Shown: positions 51,550 through 60,470 of the stretch, one piece after another
Numbering within the stretch: position 1 is the first letter of the stretch
Layout of the letters: each line of letters opens with the position of its first letter
NCBI GenBank assembly: GCA_965656085.1
Contig: CBFHJA010000017.1
Coordinates: forward strand, 19,543 to 83,542
Source of the DNA: Aliishimia sp965656085
Lineage (GTDB): Bacteria; Pseudomonadota; Alphaproteobacteria; Rhodobacterales; Rhodobacteraceae
Length of the DNA: 64,000 nt
Direction of reading: 5' to 3'
Position numbers and translations under genes: made by a program
The notes under the pieces: generated by a model
Told to the model about the DNA's origin: nothing
The model's input: the letters and a program-made list of their open reading frames with translations, nothing else
Databases searched by the model: none

Positions 51550-53270
51550 CCCTCCGGCGCGCTCGCGCTGCGCAGGCTCACATCGCTCAGCGTCAGATCG
51601 CGGTCCGCCGAGAGCACGAGCGCGGGGGCGCCCGGCAGGGTGAGGGCAATATCCGTTCCGCTCTCGGGTACGACAACGCTCTGCGTCTCGCTGCCCGCCG
51701 TGACCGTCAAGAGCGCACTCTCCCCTGTCTCACCCAGATCGAACACCAGCGCCTTGGCCGGATGGCCGAACCGGCGCTGGGTCCAGCGATCCGACCGGGC
51801 GACGTCGCGCGACAGCGCCGGGGAGAGCGCCGATCCGGTCAGGGCACATTCGAGCAGCGGCACCGGCCCGCTGAGATCGCGCAAAACCAGCGCGAAGGGC
51901 GCGCCCAGATCGGGCGTGTCGATCTCGGCGGGGCTGTCAAAGGCCACCCAATGGGCGAACAGCCCGCCGCCGATCTCGGCCAGATCCATCTGGCGGTCGC
52001 TGATCTCGGTCTTGGCGGTGGCGCGGGTTTCCAGAAGCGTGCCGGCCTCCGGGTCATGCCCCGCAAGGTCCACATGCAGGCTCTGCGCGCTCTGCGGCGG
52101 CGCGGGCAGGCACAGCCAGACGCCCGCAATGCGCCGGGGCTCGGTGCCGGGCGCGGGCAGGCGGAAAGGTTGCAGGAGCGACACGCGCGGCGGCAGCGAC
52201 ACCTCTTGGCAGAGCGCCACGGCGTTGGCCGCGCGCAGACCCGCGCGGGCAGGACCTGAGGGCCGCGCATGGGCCGCGAGGGTCGTGGTCACCGACGCCC
52301 CGGCGGGCAGGTTCGGGGCCAGCGCGCTGGCATGCCAGAGCGAAAGCGCGATTTCCTCCGGCACCGCGCCGCCCTGCACGCCCTCGGCCACGCGCCGCCG
52401 GGTGAGGTCGAGCGAGAGCGACACGCAGCAATCGCCCCGCGCGCCGATGCGGAACACCGCCTCCGCCGCCCCGGCGCGCGACTGCGCATTGAGGTAGTCC
52501 GACAGATCGCCCGTCTCGGCGCGCTCGCCGGTGGCAAGCTTGCGAGGCACTCGGTGCAGGACCGTGTCATCGGCCTGCGCGACGGTCAGCCCGTCCGCCG
52601 TGTTGGGCAGGATCGCAGTGATGCGATGCGGCGGGGATTGTGCCCGCCGTTGCTTGAGCGTGAGTTTGCTCACATGGCCGCCTATATAGGTGCTTTCGGT
52701 CTGCAAGGGTGTGCCGGTGGCCTTGGTGGACATCGTCAAGGACGTCGCCGCCCCGTCGACCTCCACCTCCAGAGTATCACCCCGTTCGATCACCAGAACG
52801 CCGCGCCCCTTTGCACGCCCGGCGGTCTTGTCCGCACCGAGATAGCCATAGACCAGCGATCCCACGAAAAGCGGCGGGCTGGGGGCATAGGTCAGCGCGG
52901 CGGCAAAGGTGCCGGGTCCCGGTGTGCTGCGCTCCAGCGTGAGCGGCAGGGCCATATTGCGCCCATAGGGGTCAAGCCGCAGCACCGCGCGATCATAGTG
53001 CCAGCCCGCCACATCGCTCAGGCGCAGCGTTGCGGTGCCGCCCGCCGGGATTCGCAGAACCGTGCCGCCCGCGCGCAGGTCAGAGGCGGACACCGCTTGC
53101 TCGGACGGGGCCGGGGCGGCACCCGCCGCGGTTTGCGCCGCGACAGCGTTGGCATGGCTGCTGACGGCCTGCTTTTCCGCCGCGCGCCGCTGTGCATCCT
53201 CCGCGTCTTTGCGGGAGCGGTTCCGGTCCCGGATGCGGTCCTCGACATCGTTGAGCTTCTTGGCCGCCAT
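51546..53270 (-). CDS. Unrecognised tail-cluster protein, 574 residues
   Basis: 574 residues starting MAAKKLNDVEDRIRDRNRSR at an ATG that overlaps the upstream stop (TGATG). The first ~45 residues are strongly charged and probably a coiled coil, then an Ala/Gln linker to about 75. The rest is beta-rich (GTVLRIPAGGTATLRLSDVA, LVYGYLGADKTAGRAKGRGV, LVIERGDTLEVEVDGAATSL) and ends with repeated sandwich-like stretches such as LVLSADRDLTLSDVSLRSAS. I do not recognise a family. Its place at the distal end of the operon, where fibre or cargo genes often lie in tail-like systems, suggests a fibre-associated or payload role; this is inference. No signal peptide or membrane helix is seen. Confidence 0.75.
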   Translation of the reverse strand: MAAKKLNDVEDRIRDRNRSRKDAEDAQRRAAEKQAVSSHANAVAAQTAAGAAPAPSEQAVSASDLRAGGTVLRIPAGGTATLRLSDVAGWHYDRAVLRLDPYGRNMALPLTLERSTPGPGTFAAALTYAPSPPLFVGSLVYGYLGADKTAGRAKGRGVLVIERGDTLEVEVDGAATSLTMSTKATGTPLQTESTYIGGHVSKLTLKQRRAQSPPHRITAILPNTADGLTVAQADDTVLHRVPRKLATGERAETGDLSDYLNAQSRAGAAEAVFRIGARGDCCVSLSLDLTRRRVAEGVQGGAVPEEIALSLWHASALAPNLPAGASVTTTLAAHARPSGPARAGLRAANAVALCQEVSLPPRVSLLQPFRLPAPGTEPRRIAGVWLCLPAPPQSAQSLHVDLAGHDPEAGTLLETRATAKTEISDRQMDLAEIGGGLFAHWVAFDSPAEIDTPDLGAPFALVLRDLSGPVPLLECALTGSALSPALSRDVARSDRWTQRRFGHPAKALVFDLGETGESALLTVTAGSETQSVVVPESGTDIALTLPGAPALVLSADRDLTLSDVSLRSASAPEG

Positions 53271-54328
53271 CACTCCACCTCCGAATCGAGCGTGGCGAGT
53301 TGCCCGAGCGTGACCTGCGCGCGGGCCTCGGGGCGGATCAGCGTCAGGAGGTGCTCGGCCATGAAGCGCACGCGCAGGCGCTGGTCCTCGCGCATATCGG
53401 CGGGCAGGGTCAGCGTCACGCCGTCCCAGACCTGATCGAGCGTCAGGGCGGCGTGGCGCTCGAAGAGCAGCCCGGCATTGAGCCCGCCCTGCACGGCATC
53501 GAGGCGCAACATGGCGACGGCATGGAGCACGGTGAGCGCTTGACGCAGATCGGTGTCCCCTTCCGCGATCTCGGTGGCCTGCGCACCGATCTCGCCGCGC
53601 GGGATGCGCATCAGATCGCCCAGACGCCGCAGCCCGTAGCTGGCAAGCCGCGTCGCATGTTCGGGCCCGAGGCCGAGGAAGACCGAGAGCGGCAGCTGCG
53701 CCGAGGTACTCTGCACCGTCGCCTCCAGCGGCTTGCCCGCCACCGTACCAGACAGCTCCGCGCGCAGGATATGGATGCCCTCGGCAGGCAGCGGGCTGAG
53801 GGTCTGCCGCCCTTCGAGCCGGATCTTGAGCCGCCAGATGCGCCGCCCCGACACGATATCGGGCGCGATCGACAGGGTTTGCCCGTAGCGCCACAGCGCG
53901 TCGATCCGCCGTTCGCCCGCGCGCAGCACCGCCTCGGAGAGGGGCGCGCCCTGCCCGGCATCCTGCGCCGCGCCGAGCACATCGCTGACGACCGAGAGCA
54001 TCAGATCGGCCCCGGCGACCTCCGCGCCGGAGGGGTCACGCCGCGCTACGCCCAGCGCCACGGTCTCCGGGCCCGCAAGCGCCAGATGCACTTCCGCCAC
54101 AAAGGGCAGCACGATGGCCTCGCCTTCGCTGCGCGCGCCGATCTCGCTGTCCTGCTCCAGATCGCCCAGACGCACGAAGACCGCCGCCCGGCTCGCCTCG
54201 GCCCCGGTGAAGGCCACCTCGCCCTCCAGCCCCCGGCAGGGCTCAGTAAAAAGCCCTGTGGTCCCGGCGGCCTGTGTGACCTCCCCGGCCAGCCGCGCGG
54301 CGAGCACTCCGGGCAGCGCGCTGATCAT
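53270..54328 (-). CDS. Unrecognised tail-cluster protein with HhH-like segment, 352 residues
   Basis: 352 residues, start overlapping the fibre gene stop by four bases. The N-terminal half is mixed alpha/beta (AAVFVRLGDLEQDSEI, AIVLPFVAEVHLALAGPETV), followed by IWRLKIRLEGRQTL and HILRAELSG. Residues 216-241 (VFLGLGPEHATRLASYGLRR then LGDLMR) look like a helix-hairpin-helix (LGxGPxxAxxLxxxGLxxLxDL). The last third is helical then beta. Family unknown to me. Context makes it a tail-module component; the HhH-like segment may be structural rather than DNA-binding. Confidence 0.75.
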   Translation of the reverse strand: MISALPGVLAARLAGEVTQAAGTTGLFTEPCRGLEGEVAFTGAEASRAAVFVRLGDLEQDSEIGARSEGEAIVLPFVAEVHLALAGPETVALGVARRDPSGAEVAGADLMLSVVSDVLGAAQDAGQGAPLSEAVLRAGERRIDALWRYGQTLSIAPDIVSGRRIWRLKIRLEGRQTLSPLPAEGIHILRAELSGTVAGKPLEATVQSTSAQLPLSVFLGLGPEHATRLASYGLRRLGDLMRIPRGEIGAQATEIAEGDTDLRQALTVLHAVAMLRLDAVQGGLNAGLLFERHAALTLDQVWDGVTLTLPADMREDQRLRVRFMAEHLLTLIRPEARAQVTLGQLATLDSEVE

Positions 54329-55893
54329 GTGGCCCGGCCCAGATCGCCGAAAATCGCCAGATCGAAGCTCAGTTTGCTGATCCGCTCGAAACGCACGGTG
54401 TTGCCCGCCGCCGCATCCGCGCCGGTGAATTGCAGATCAACATAGGCCGTCGTCTTGGCCCGGATATTGGCGCTGATCATCTCGTATTTCGACTGGCTGC
54501 GCGGGGTGACGGTGACCGCATAGGCCGCGTTGCGATAGGGCGTGATGAAATGCACGCGCACCCAGTGATCGTCCGGGTTGCCCGCCGCGAATTGGCGCGT
54601 CACCGAGCGGATATTGCGCCCGCCCGAAAGCGAATAGCCGGTGCCGAACAGCTCCGGACGGTTGAGGATGTCGGGCAGCCAACTGCCCCCGTTCCAGAGC
54701 GGTTTGCCCGGATCGAAGAAGCCCGCATCGCCTGCATAGGCCAGATCCAGATGCGCGATCATCTCTTGCGGCAACTGGGCCGCGTTCGCGTAGTCGGCGT
54801 CGAGCCCGAGATTGAAGAGCATCTGCCCGGCCGCCTCGGACGCCTGCTGTTTCGCGCCCGCATTGGTGCCGCCGAGGGCGCGATAGTCGATCTTGCCGCC
54901 ACCGGAGGTGAAAGTCTCCTGCCCGGAAAACCCGGCGCTGACCGTGATCGCCTCGGCGCTGTTGGCCGCGACGGGTTTGCCGGTGGCGTCCACATTGGCG
55001 ATGGTGGTGATGCGCTTGGCGGCGGCGCGAGCGCTGTCCGTTGGCGTGATGGCCGCGGCGGCCTCCGCGCTCTCGCGGGTGCGCGCCACGGGCTGCGAGT
55101 TGCCGGTCGGTGCCGGGCCGTCCGGCGCGGCGGTGGGCGGCGCCTCCATGCGCATCATCATCATGCGCGGCTCCGACACATCCGCCAAAGCCATGGTGTC
55201 CACCGTGCCGGCCATCGACACACCCGCCGCGCCGACCGACAGGATATTGTCCGCCGCGTCCTCCACCGCCCAGTTGAGCTGGGTCTCCCAGATCGCCTTC
55301 TCGCCCGGCAGCGTGGTGCCGAAATCGATCACTTCGAGGATCTTGGCGGGATCGGTGTTGGGGTTGAGCTTCACCGGTTCATTGTCGTCGCTGATCGCAA
55401 TGACCCCGATATCCCAGATCCACTCGGCGGGGTTCAGGATCCCGCCGATCACCCCGATCGTGCCGCCGCCCGGATAGACCACCTGCGGGTCGCGCCAGAT
55501 CACCTGACTGGCCGATGACGCGCCATTGCCGACGCGGGTGAGCATGGCGCGCACATCGGTGGAGAGCTTCTGCTCTGTCACCGCCGCATCGCGGATCGCC
55601 CTGGTCTCGACGGCCCCTTCCGCGAGATGCGGTGCGCCCACCGCGTCCTCGGCAAGCGCCCGCGCGGTCACGGCGCCATCGCCCAGCTTGGCCGCCGTGA
55701 CCGCGCCATCGGCGAGCTTGGGCGTGGTGACCGACAGATCCGCGAGCCCCTCCGTGCCGATGGGTGGCCCCTTGGCCCCGCCGCTGTGGTCATGCGCCGC
55801 GAGGCGAGCCAAGATCGCTTGCTGCAAGCGGTTCAGCGCGGCGGCGGAGAGAAGCTCGCCGATCTCGAACTCTTCGGGGATGTCGTCCGGCAT
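54325..55893 (-). CDS. Tail-fibre-like protein with decapeptide repeats
   Basis: 522 residues with AAGGAGGGCCGGACA before the ATG. Residues 1-35 are helical (ELLSAAALNRLQQAILARLA), then HDHSGGAKGPPIGTEG. Residues 51-110 are six in-register ten-residue repeats of the form x-D-G-A-V-T-x-x-x-L (ADGAVTAAKL, GDGAVTARAL). Such repeats occur in phage tail fibres. From 120 on it is a mix of sheet and Gly/Ser-rich stretches (VVYPGGGTIGVIGGILN, FFDPGKPLWNGGSWLPDI), with a Met-rich tract EPRMMMMRMEA near 245. Likely a receptor-binding or baseplate-attached fibre. Overlaps its neighbour by ATGA. Confidence 0.75.
   Translation of the reverse strand: MPDDIPEEFEIGELLSAAALNRLQQAILARLAAHDHSGGAKGPPIGTEGLADLSVTTPKLADGAVTAAKLGDGAVTARALAEDAVGAPHLAEGAVETRAIRDAAVTEQKLSTDVRAMLTRVGNGASSASQVIWRDPQVVYPGGGTIGVIGGILNPAEWIWDIGVIAISDDNEPVKLNPNTDPAKILEVIDFGTTLPGEKAIWETQLNWAVEDAADNILSVGAAGVSMAGTVDTMALADVSEPRMMMMRMEAPPTAAPDGPAPTGNSQPVARTRESAEAAAAITPTDSARAAAKRITTIANVDATGKPVAANSAEAITVSAGFSGQETFTSGGGKIDYRALGGTNAGAKQQASEAAGQMLFNLGLDADYANAAQLPQEMIAHLDLAYAGDAGFFDPGKPLWNGGSWLPDILNRPELFGTGYSLSGGRNIRSVTRQFAAGNPDDHWVRVHFITPYRNAAYAVTVTPRSQSKYEMISANIRAKTTAYVDLQFTGADAAAGNTVRFERISKLSFDLAIFGDLGRAT
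55564..55743 (-). repeat. Six in-frame 30-nt units encoding decapeptide repeats
   Basis: Codons 51-110 of the fibre-like gene. Each unit ends in Leu or Ile and carries an AV or SV pair at its fourth and fifth residues; register is kept for six units without insertions. Confidence 0.7.
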
Positions 55894-55936
55894 TGTCCGG
55901 CCCTCCTTGACAGCGTGCCCGCGCGGGGCCGCCGGT

Positions 55937-56401
55937 TTACTCCATCGCGAGGCGGAAATTCACCGACACGGACTGCCCTTCGGCCAGTTCCACCGCGCGG
56001 GGCGTTTCCGCGAAGTTGTAAAGATCGCGCGTCTCCCGGTTGCCGAGTTTGCCCGCGATCACGATCCCGCCGCCGGTCACGACGCCTTGCTTCTCGGCAT
56101 TGCCCTTGAAGGTCACGACGAGTTCCTTGCCGTCCATCTTCTTGGTCACGTTGCCGGTGAGTTTCACAGGGATGATCGGATCTTGCTCCAGCGGCTTTGC
56201 GATGTCGGGCTTGAAGCCTTCCGCGCCGAGGATCAACTCGTGCTCGCCGACCTCGCTGTCGCCGCGCAGCAGGCGCAGCAGCCAGAGCCGCCCGCCATCG
56301 AGCACCCGGTTATGCTGCGCGACCTCGTCGAGAACGCGCCCGTGCGCGTCATAGACGGTGAGGGTCATGTGGCCTTTGGGGCTCGCCGTGTCAGGTGTCA
56401 T
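55937..56401 (-). CDS. Small tail-cluster protein, 154 residues
   Basis: 154 residues, AAAGGAGACCCACCC before the ATG; a second ATG 11 codons in is possible. LTVYDAHGRVLDEVAQHNRV and LDGGRLWLLRLLRG near 35-50 resemble small phage tail or fibre-associated proteins with an N-R-x-x-D-x-G-R motif. The rest is beta-strands (IPVKLTGNVTKKMDGKELVV, VELAEGQSVSVNFRLAME). It sits between the fibre gene and the repeat-bearing gpI-position gene. Function not known to me; a collar, fibre adaptor or baseplate accessory role is inferred. Confidence 0.7.
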   Translation of the reverse strand: MTPDTASPKGHMTLTVYDAHGRVLDEVAQHNRVLDGGRLWLLRLLRGDSEVGEHELILGAEGFKPDIAKPLEQDPIIPVKLTGNVTKKMDGKELVVTFKGNAEKQGVVTGGGIVIAGKLGNRETRDLYNFAETPRAVELAEGQSVSVNFRLAME

Positions 56402-56423
56402 GGGTGGGTCTCCTTTGATTGGG

Positions 56424-58421
56424 TCAGCGCCGTGTGCGCCGCAGGGTCATTCTGTCGAGGGGCTGGGCCGTGGAGCGCAGGCTGAGCGTCCGCCGCCTTG
56501 TGGGGGTGTCGATGATGGGCTCGCGCGGCTCGGGCCGGGCACCGGGATCGACATCCACCCGGTCGCGCGGGGCGGCGCTGTCGGGCAGATCGAACCGCAA
56601 CTCCGGCAGGAGTGTCATCGCATCGACCGGCCCGGCGACGCTGCGCAGCGCACCAAGGTCCGCCGTGGTCATCTCCAACGCGAAAACCGTACTGGGGCGC
56701 ACGGTCTCGATCGTGCTGATCTCCAGCCTCGGCAGCAGCGTCATGGCGTCCAGCGGCGAGACCACGGACCGAAACTCAGGCAGCAGACCTTCCGCGACGC
56801 CGATCCCGTCGACAGGCGCAACGCGGCTGACAAGCGCCCCGAGCAGCAGATCGGCATCGGTGAACGTGATCGCATCCACCGGCACCGCGACCGAAACCGC
56901 CTCGATCTCCACATGCGGCAGGAGTGTGATAGTGTCCACCGGACGCACCACGCTCTCCACGAAGGCGGGCAGATCGGTCTCCAAAGCATCCACCGGGCGC
57001 GCCCGGTCGCTCAGGAACAGCTCGGTGCGCCCTGCGATCAACTCCGCCTCGGAGAACAGCAACGCCTGCGCGATCCGCACCGTGCCCGCCAACTTGAAGC
57101 GCTCGATCATGCCGTCGAGCCAGCGCGCGCGATGGGTGAGCGGGCCGCCCTGATCCGGGGCCAATGCACTGTCCGGTATCGCGATGGCAAACTCGCCGGG
57201 CCGCCGTCCGAACCAATGCGCCTTGAAGCGCACATCCGTATCGCTCGGCACCGGCGCGAACTGCGCGGCGTGAATGTCATCCCCCGACCCGCCGATCTCG
57301 ATGACGCGCCACTGCGAGCGCCCGTCCCCGAGCAGCGAGGGCATCTCCAGCGGCTCGGCCCCCAGCCGCGCGGGGTCCACGGGCGGGCCACCGGGCAATG
57401 CGCCCGTGTATGTCACCCCGGCTTTCCCGCGCAGGATCAGAAGCGGGCCGGTGGGCGTGGTCTCGGCGGGCGGCGCGAAGACATGATCATCGGCGGACAG
57501 GCTGTAGCCGGCATAGAGCGCCTGCTTCTCGCCCCGACACCGGAACCGCCCGAGCGACGTGCTGCCCGTCGCCTCATGGTCCCACGCCATGCGGCGCGGA
57601 TCGACATGCAGCGTGGCGCCGGGATCGAGCACCCGGTTGACCACAAGCACCTGCGCCGAGCCGGTCTGCACGAGGGCAAACGGCCCGAAGGGCTGCGCGC
57701 CTGCGGTGATGGTAAAGACCGGATCGGGCCAGAGCACGGGTTCGGTGCCGTCAAGGCCCGGCAAGGTCTCACTTGCGGGATTGTCCAGCACGAACTGGAA
57801 ATCAGTGCCGGGCAGCGGGCTGATCTCGGCCTCATGGCGCCGCAGGGGGGCGTCGAACACATCGACGGCGAACAAGCCACCCGTGGCGGGCTTCTGGAAA
57901 TACTGCCGGGTCTGCCCATCCGCCGTGCGCCCCGACAGCGCCTGCACCTGTTCGTTGCCCTCCGCATCCCGGCTGCGCAATTCGAAACTGTAATCCGTGT
58001 TCGGCGCAATCGGCGCGGCGATACTGCCCCGCGGGAAGGCCGCCCCGGTCCCGGCCAGCGCGCAGAGCGCCAGCATCCGCTCCGCTGTCGCAGCCCCGCG
58101 CATGGCGAGCGCGGAGACCGCCAGAAGCCGCGCGCGGAAGGTCTCGGTGTCGTCTTCCGGCCACGGGGCCTGATCGTGCAGCGCGCCCAGAAGCCGCCCA
58201 TCGGTCAGATCATCGAAGAACCCCACCGCCCGCGAGCGCTGCACCGCTTCAAGCTCGTTGAGACTGCGCCGCAAGGCCTCCCGCCCGGCCCGCGTGAGCG
58301 CGGCCATCGGATCGCCCTCGCGGCTCAGCGCGCGGCGGTAGGGGTCCGGCAGGAAGCGGTCGATCAGGCTGAAATTGTCCGCCGGGGCCAGATCGGCGCG
58401 GCGTGCAGCGTCCAGCGTCAT
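56424..58421 (-). CDS. gpI-position baseplate protein with tandem C-terminal repeats
   Basis: 665 residues, far longer than classical gpI (~180). The N-terminal ~110 residues (NFSLIDRFLPDPYRRALSRE, RSRAVGFFDDLTDGRLLGAL) are helical like tail protein I. The middle (~110-470) is beta-rich with a Pro/Gly-rich surface. Residues 473 to about 615 are seven to eight units of ~20 residues centred on PVDAMTLLP or PVDTITLLP with acidic turns, ending in an Arg-rich tail. Location directly after baseplate J fits the P2-type J-I order. The repeats may form a stalk. It overlaps gpJ by ATGA. Confidence 0.75.
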   Translation of the reverse strand: MTLDAARRADLAPADNFSLIDRFLPDPYRRALSREGDPMAALTRAGREALRRSLNELEAVQRSRAVGFFDDLTDGRLLGALHDQAPWPEDDTETFRARLLAVSALAMRGAATAERMLALCALAGTGAAFPRGSIAAPIAPNTDYSFELRSRDAEGNEQVQALSGRTADGQTRQYFQKPATGGLFAVDVFDAPLRRHEAEISPLPGTDFQFVLDNPASETLPGLDGTEPVLWPDPVFTITAGAQPFGPFALVQTGSAQVLVVNRVLDPGATLHVDPRRMAWDHEATGSTSLGRFRCRGEKQALYAGYSLSADDHVFAPPAETTPTGPLLILRGKAGVTYTGALPGGPPVDPARLGAEPLEMPSLLGDGRSQWRVIEIGGSGDDIHAAQFAPVPSDTDVRFKAHWFGRRPGEFAIAIPDSALAPDQGGPLTHRARWLDGMIERFKLAGTVRIAQALLFSEAELIAGRTELFLSDRARPVDALETDLPAFVESVVRPVDTITLLPHVEIEAVSVAVPVDAITFTDADLLLGALVSRVAPVDGIGVAEGLLPEFRSVVSPLDAMTLLPRLEISTIETVRPSTVFALEMTTADLGALRSVAGPVDAMTLLPELRFDLPDSAAPRDRVDVDPGARPEPREPIIDTPTRRRTLSLRSTAQPLDRMTLRRTRR
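56577..57005 (-). repeat. Tandem ~60-nt units encoding PVD-type ~20-residue repeats
   Basis: Codons about 473-615 of the gpI-position gene. Units begin near RPVDTITLLP, VPVDAITFTD, APVDGIGVAE, SPLDAMTLLP and GPVDAMTLLP; some are degenerate (VRPSTVFALE). Confidence 0.65.
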
Positions 58422-59983
58422 GGTCCGGCCTCCTTCCAGAGCACCGTGGCCGCCGGATCGGCGCTGCGCAGAAGGGCGTTCTGCCCCAGCGCCACCGACG
58501 TGGTCCCGTCCGCCGTGAGCACGGGCGCCGCCCCTTCGGCCTGATCCTGCACCTTGAAGCGCACCGTTTCCTGCGTGATCTGCCCGGGGAAGCTGGCGAC
58601 ACCGGACGCCCCGCTGAGCGCGGCAAAGAGCCCCGCATGGGTCAGCGCCGCATTGGGCCGGGTGGTGTCCACGGTGTCGAGATAGGCGATCAGAAGCTGG
58701 GTCAGTTCGGCATGGAACGTGTCCGAGAGCGCGTCGCCGGGCGTTTCAATGTCCGCGTCCACCGTGACCGACACCCGCACCTGCGGACGGTTCTCCAAAA
58801 GGACCTCAAGCGCGTCCGGCCCGGCGCCCGGCACCAGCCGCTGCGTGGTCTCGACGCTGAGATCGCCGGGCGCGGCTTCGACGGTCACTGTGCCTGCGGT
58901 GGTCACGAAACGCGACTTGGCGACCAGCACATCGCCGACATTCTCGATCCCCATAAGGCTGGCCAGCAGCCGGTTCCATGTCAGCCCCTCACCGATCTCC
59001 AGCGCCGCGACGGTCTCGGTCATCAGCGCCTCGCAGTCCCGCACCAGCTTCAGCACCTCAGCGCCGGGCAGGGTCTCGCTCGCCGGGCGAATCACCAGCT
59101 TGCCGCCAAGCGTGACGCTCTGCGTCCGCCCCAGCCGCGCGACGATCCCGGGCCCCTTGGCCCGCGCGATGGCCTGTTCGATCTGCGCCCGGTTCTGTTC
59201 GAGCACTTGCGGCTTGCCGTCGAGGATCACTTCGATCTCGCCGGGCTTGAGCACCGCGCCGCCCTCCAGCGGATCGCCCGCATCGCGCAGCCGCACGCCC
59301 TCGACCCCGTCCACATCCATCAGCGCCTGCTCCAGCGCCTTCTCGGTCCCGCCGCCTGCGGAGGCAATCGCCATACGTGCCCGTTCGCGCAGGGCTGCGT
59401 CACTCTCATTGGTCCCGAGCCGCAAGGACGGGCCTTCCACTGCGAGCCCGGCGATCCCGGCAATGGGCTGCACGAGGGTTGCGCTGCTGAGCGCCACGTC
59501 ATCATCGCTGATCGACAGGTCGGCCTCGGGGGCCTCGGGATCCGGCAGGGCGCGCAGGGTGACCACCAGACTGCTCTCCCCGGCCCGGAGTTCATCGCCG
59601 TCCAGCACCGCGTAGGACACCCGCGGCCCGGACGCGCGGTCGATCGTTACGACAGCGCCTGCAGGGATGATCACCCGCGCCGAGACCCGGGTGTCCCGGC
59701 TCAGGCGCAACTCCACGATGTCTGTCTCGCCCGAAAGCCGGGTCAGCCCGATCAGCGCCACGAGTTGGTCGAGCGACGCGCCGGTGGCGGTGTCCAGAAA
59801 CCCCGCTTCGTAGACCGCGTTCATCCGCGCGTAGAGTTCGGCGAATTCCCGCGCCGTGGCCTCGACGAGCGTGCGCGTGACCGAGCCCGGTGCGGTGTCC
59901 GTGAGCACGCCGCCCCGGCTCAGCGTGCCGAGCAGATGTTCGACGATCTCCTGATAGGAGCGGCGGGCGAAATCGGGGGTCAT
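58418..59983 (-). CDS. Baseplate J-like protein
   Basis: 521 residues. RRSYQEIVEHLLGTLSRGGV and PGSVTRTLVEATAREFAELY at the N-terminus, EAGFLDTATGASLDQLVALI near 60, RVIIPAGAVVTIDRASG and NESDAALRERARMAIASAGG near 190 are the conserved blocks of the gpJ/gp6 wedge family. The C-terminal half (from about 210) repeats DVDGVEGVRL and beta-strands of the second domain. Gp6/gpJ proteins form the baseplate wedge ring. Flanked by gp25 upstream and the gpI-position gene downstream, both with ATGA overlaps, as in P2-like and extracellular contractile injection systems. Confidence 0.9.
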   Translation of the reverse strand: MTPDFARRSYQEIVEHLLGTLSRGGVLTDTAPGSVTRTLVEATAREFAELYARMNAVYEAGFLDTATGASLDQLVALIGLTRLSGETDIVELRLSRDTRVSARVIIPAGAVVTIDRASGPRVSYAVLDGDELRAGESSLVVTLRALPDPEAPEADLSISDDDVALSSATLVQPIAGIAGLAVEGPSLRLGTNESDAALRERARMAIASAGGGTEKALEQALMDVDGVEGVRLRDAGDPLEGGAVLKPGEIEVILDGKPQVLEQNRAQIEQAIARAKGPGIVARLGRTQSVTLGGKLVIRPASETLPGAEVLKLVRDCEALMTETVAALEIGEGLTWNRLLASLMGIENVGDVLVAKSRFVTTAGTVTVEAAPGDLSVETTQRLVPGAGPDALEVLLENRPQVRVSVTVDADIETPGDALSDTFHAELTQLLIAYLDTVDTTRPNAALTHAGLFAALSGASGVASFPGQITQETVRFKVQDQAEGAAPVLTADGTTSVALGQNALLRSADPAATVLWKEAGP

Positions 59984-60438
59984 GGGGCCGTGTCCTCCGC
60001 GCTCCGGCCCGCGATCAGCGCCGCGAGCGGAAAGGTGAGCGCGCCGCCGGGCTCCAGAACGATCCGCGCATCCAGCGCCCCGGGATCGGCGGCATTGCGC
60101 GTCAGCGTGATCTCGCGCACGGCAAAACGCGGATCGTCACGCAGCGCCTCGCGAATATACGCCCGCGCACGGTTCATCATCTGGTCGGTGAGGGTCTCCC
60201 CGATGAGCAGATGCAGCCGCGAGCCGAATTTCGGATGCCCGAGCGGCGCGAGCGACCCGCGCGGGATCGCAAGGCAGAGCCACGCCGCCTGCCCGATCGC
60301 GTCGAGGTCGCGCTGCGTGTCCAGGTCCCAGCCGGTCCCGGTCGCGCGCCGGTCCAGCGCCAGCACCGCATCGGCCCGGCGCGCCGGGGTCAGGCGCAGG
60401 TCGGACAGGCTCTGGTGTGTCAGATCAGAGCGCAGCAT
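59980..60438 (-). CDS. GPW/gp25-family baseplate wedge protein
   Basis: 152 residues. LDTQRDLDAIGQAAWLCLAI then GHPKFGSRLHLLIGE and LTDQMMNRARAYIREAL near residues 65-105 are the GPW/gp25 core (the P.FGS.L segment and the following helix), with DDPRFAVREITL after. gp25 contacts the sheath initiation ring at the baseplate in T4-like and P2-like contractile tails. Slightly longer than gp25 (~130) due to an N-terminal extension. Four-base overlap with baseplate J. Confidence 0.9.
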   Translation of the reverse strand: MLRSDLTHQSLSDLRLTPARRADAVLALDRRATGTGWDLDTQRDLDAIGQAAWLCLAIPRGSLAPLGHPKFGSRLHLLIGETLTDQMMNRARAYIREALRDDPRFAVREITLTRNAADPGALDARIVLEPGGALTFPLAALIAGRSAEDTAP

Positions 60439-60470
60439 GGCATGTCTTTCGTTTCGCGTCTGTCACCATC

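Noticed and set aside
56358..58544. Long plus-strand frame opposite the gpI-position gene, and a similar one at 58403-60580
   Set aside because: Mirror frames of well-supported minus-strand tail genes; compositions are not protein-like.
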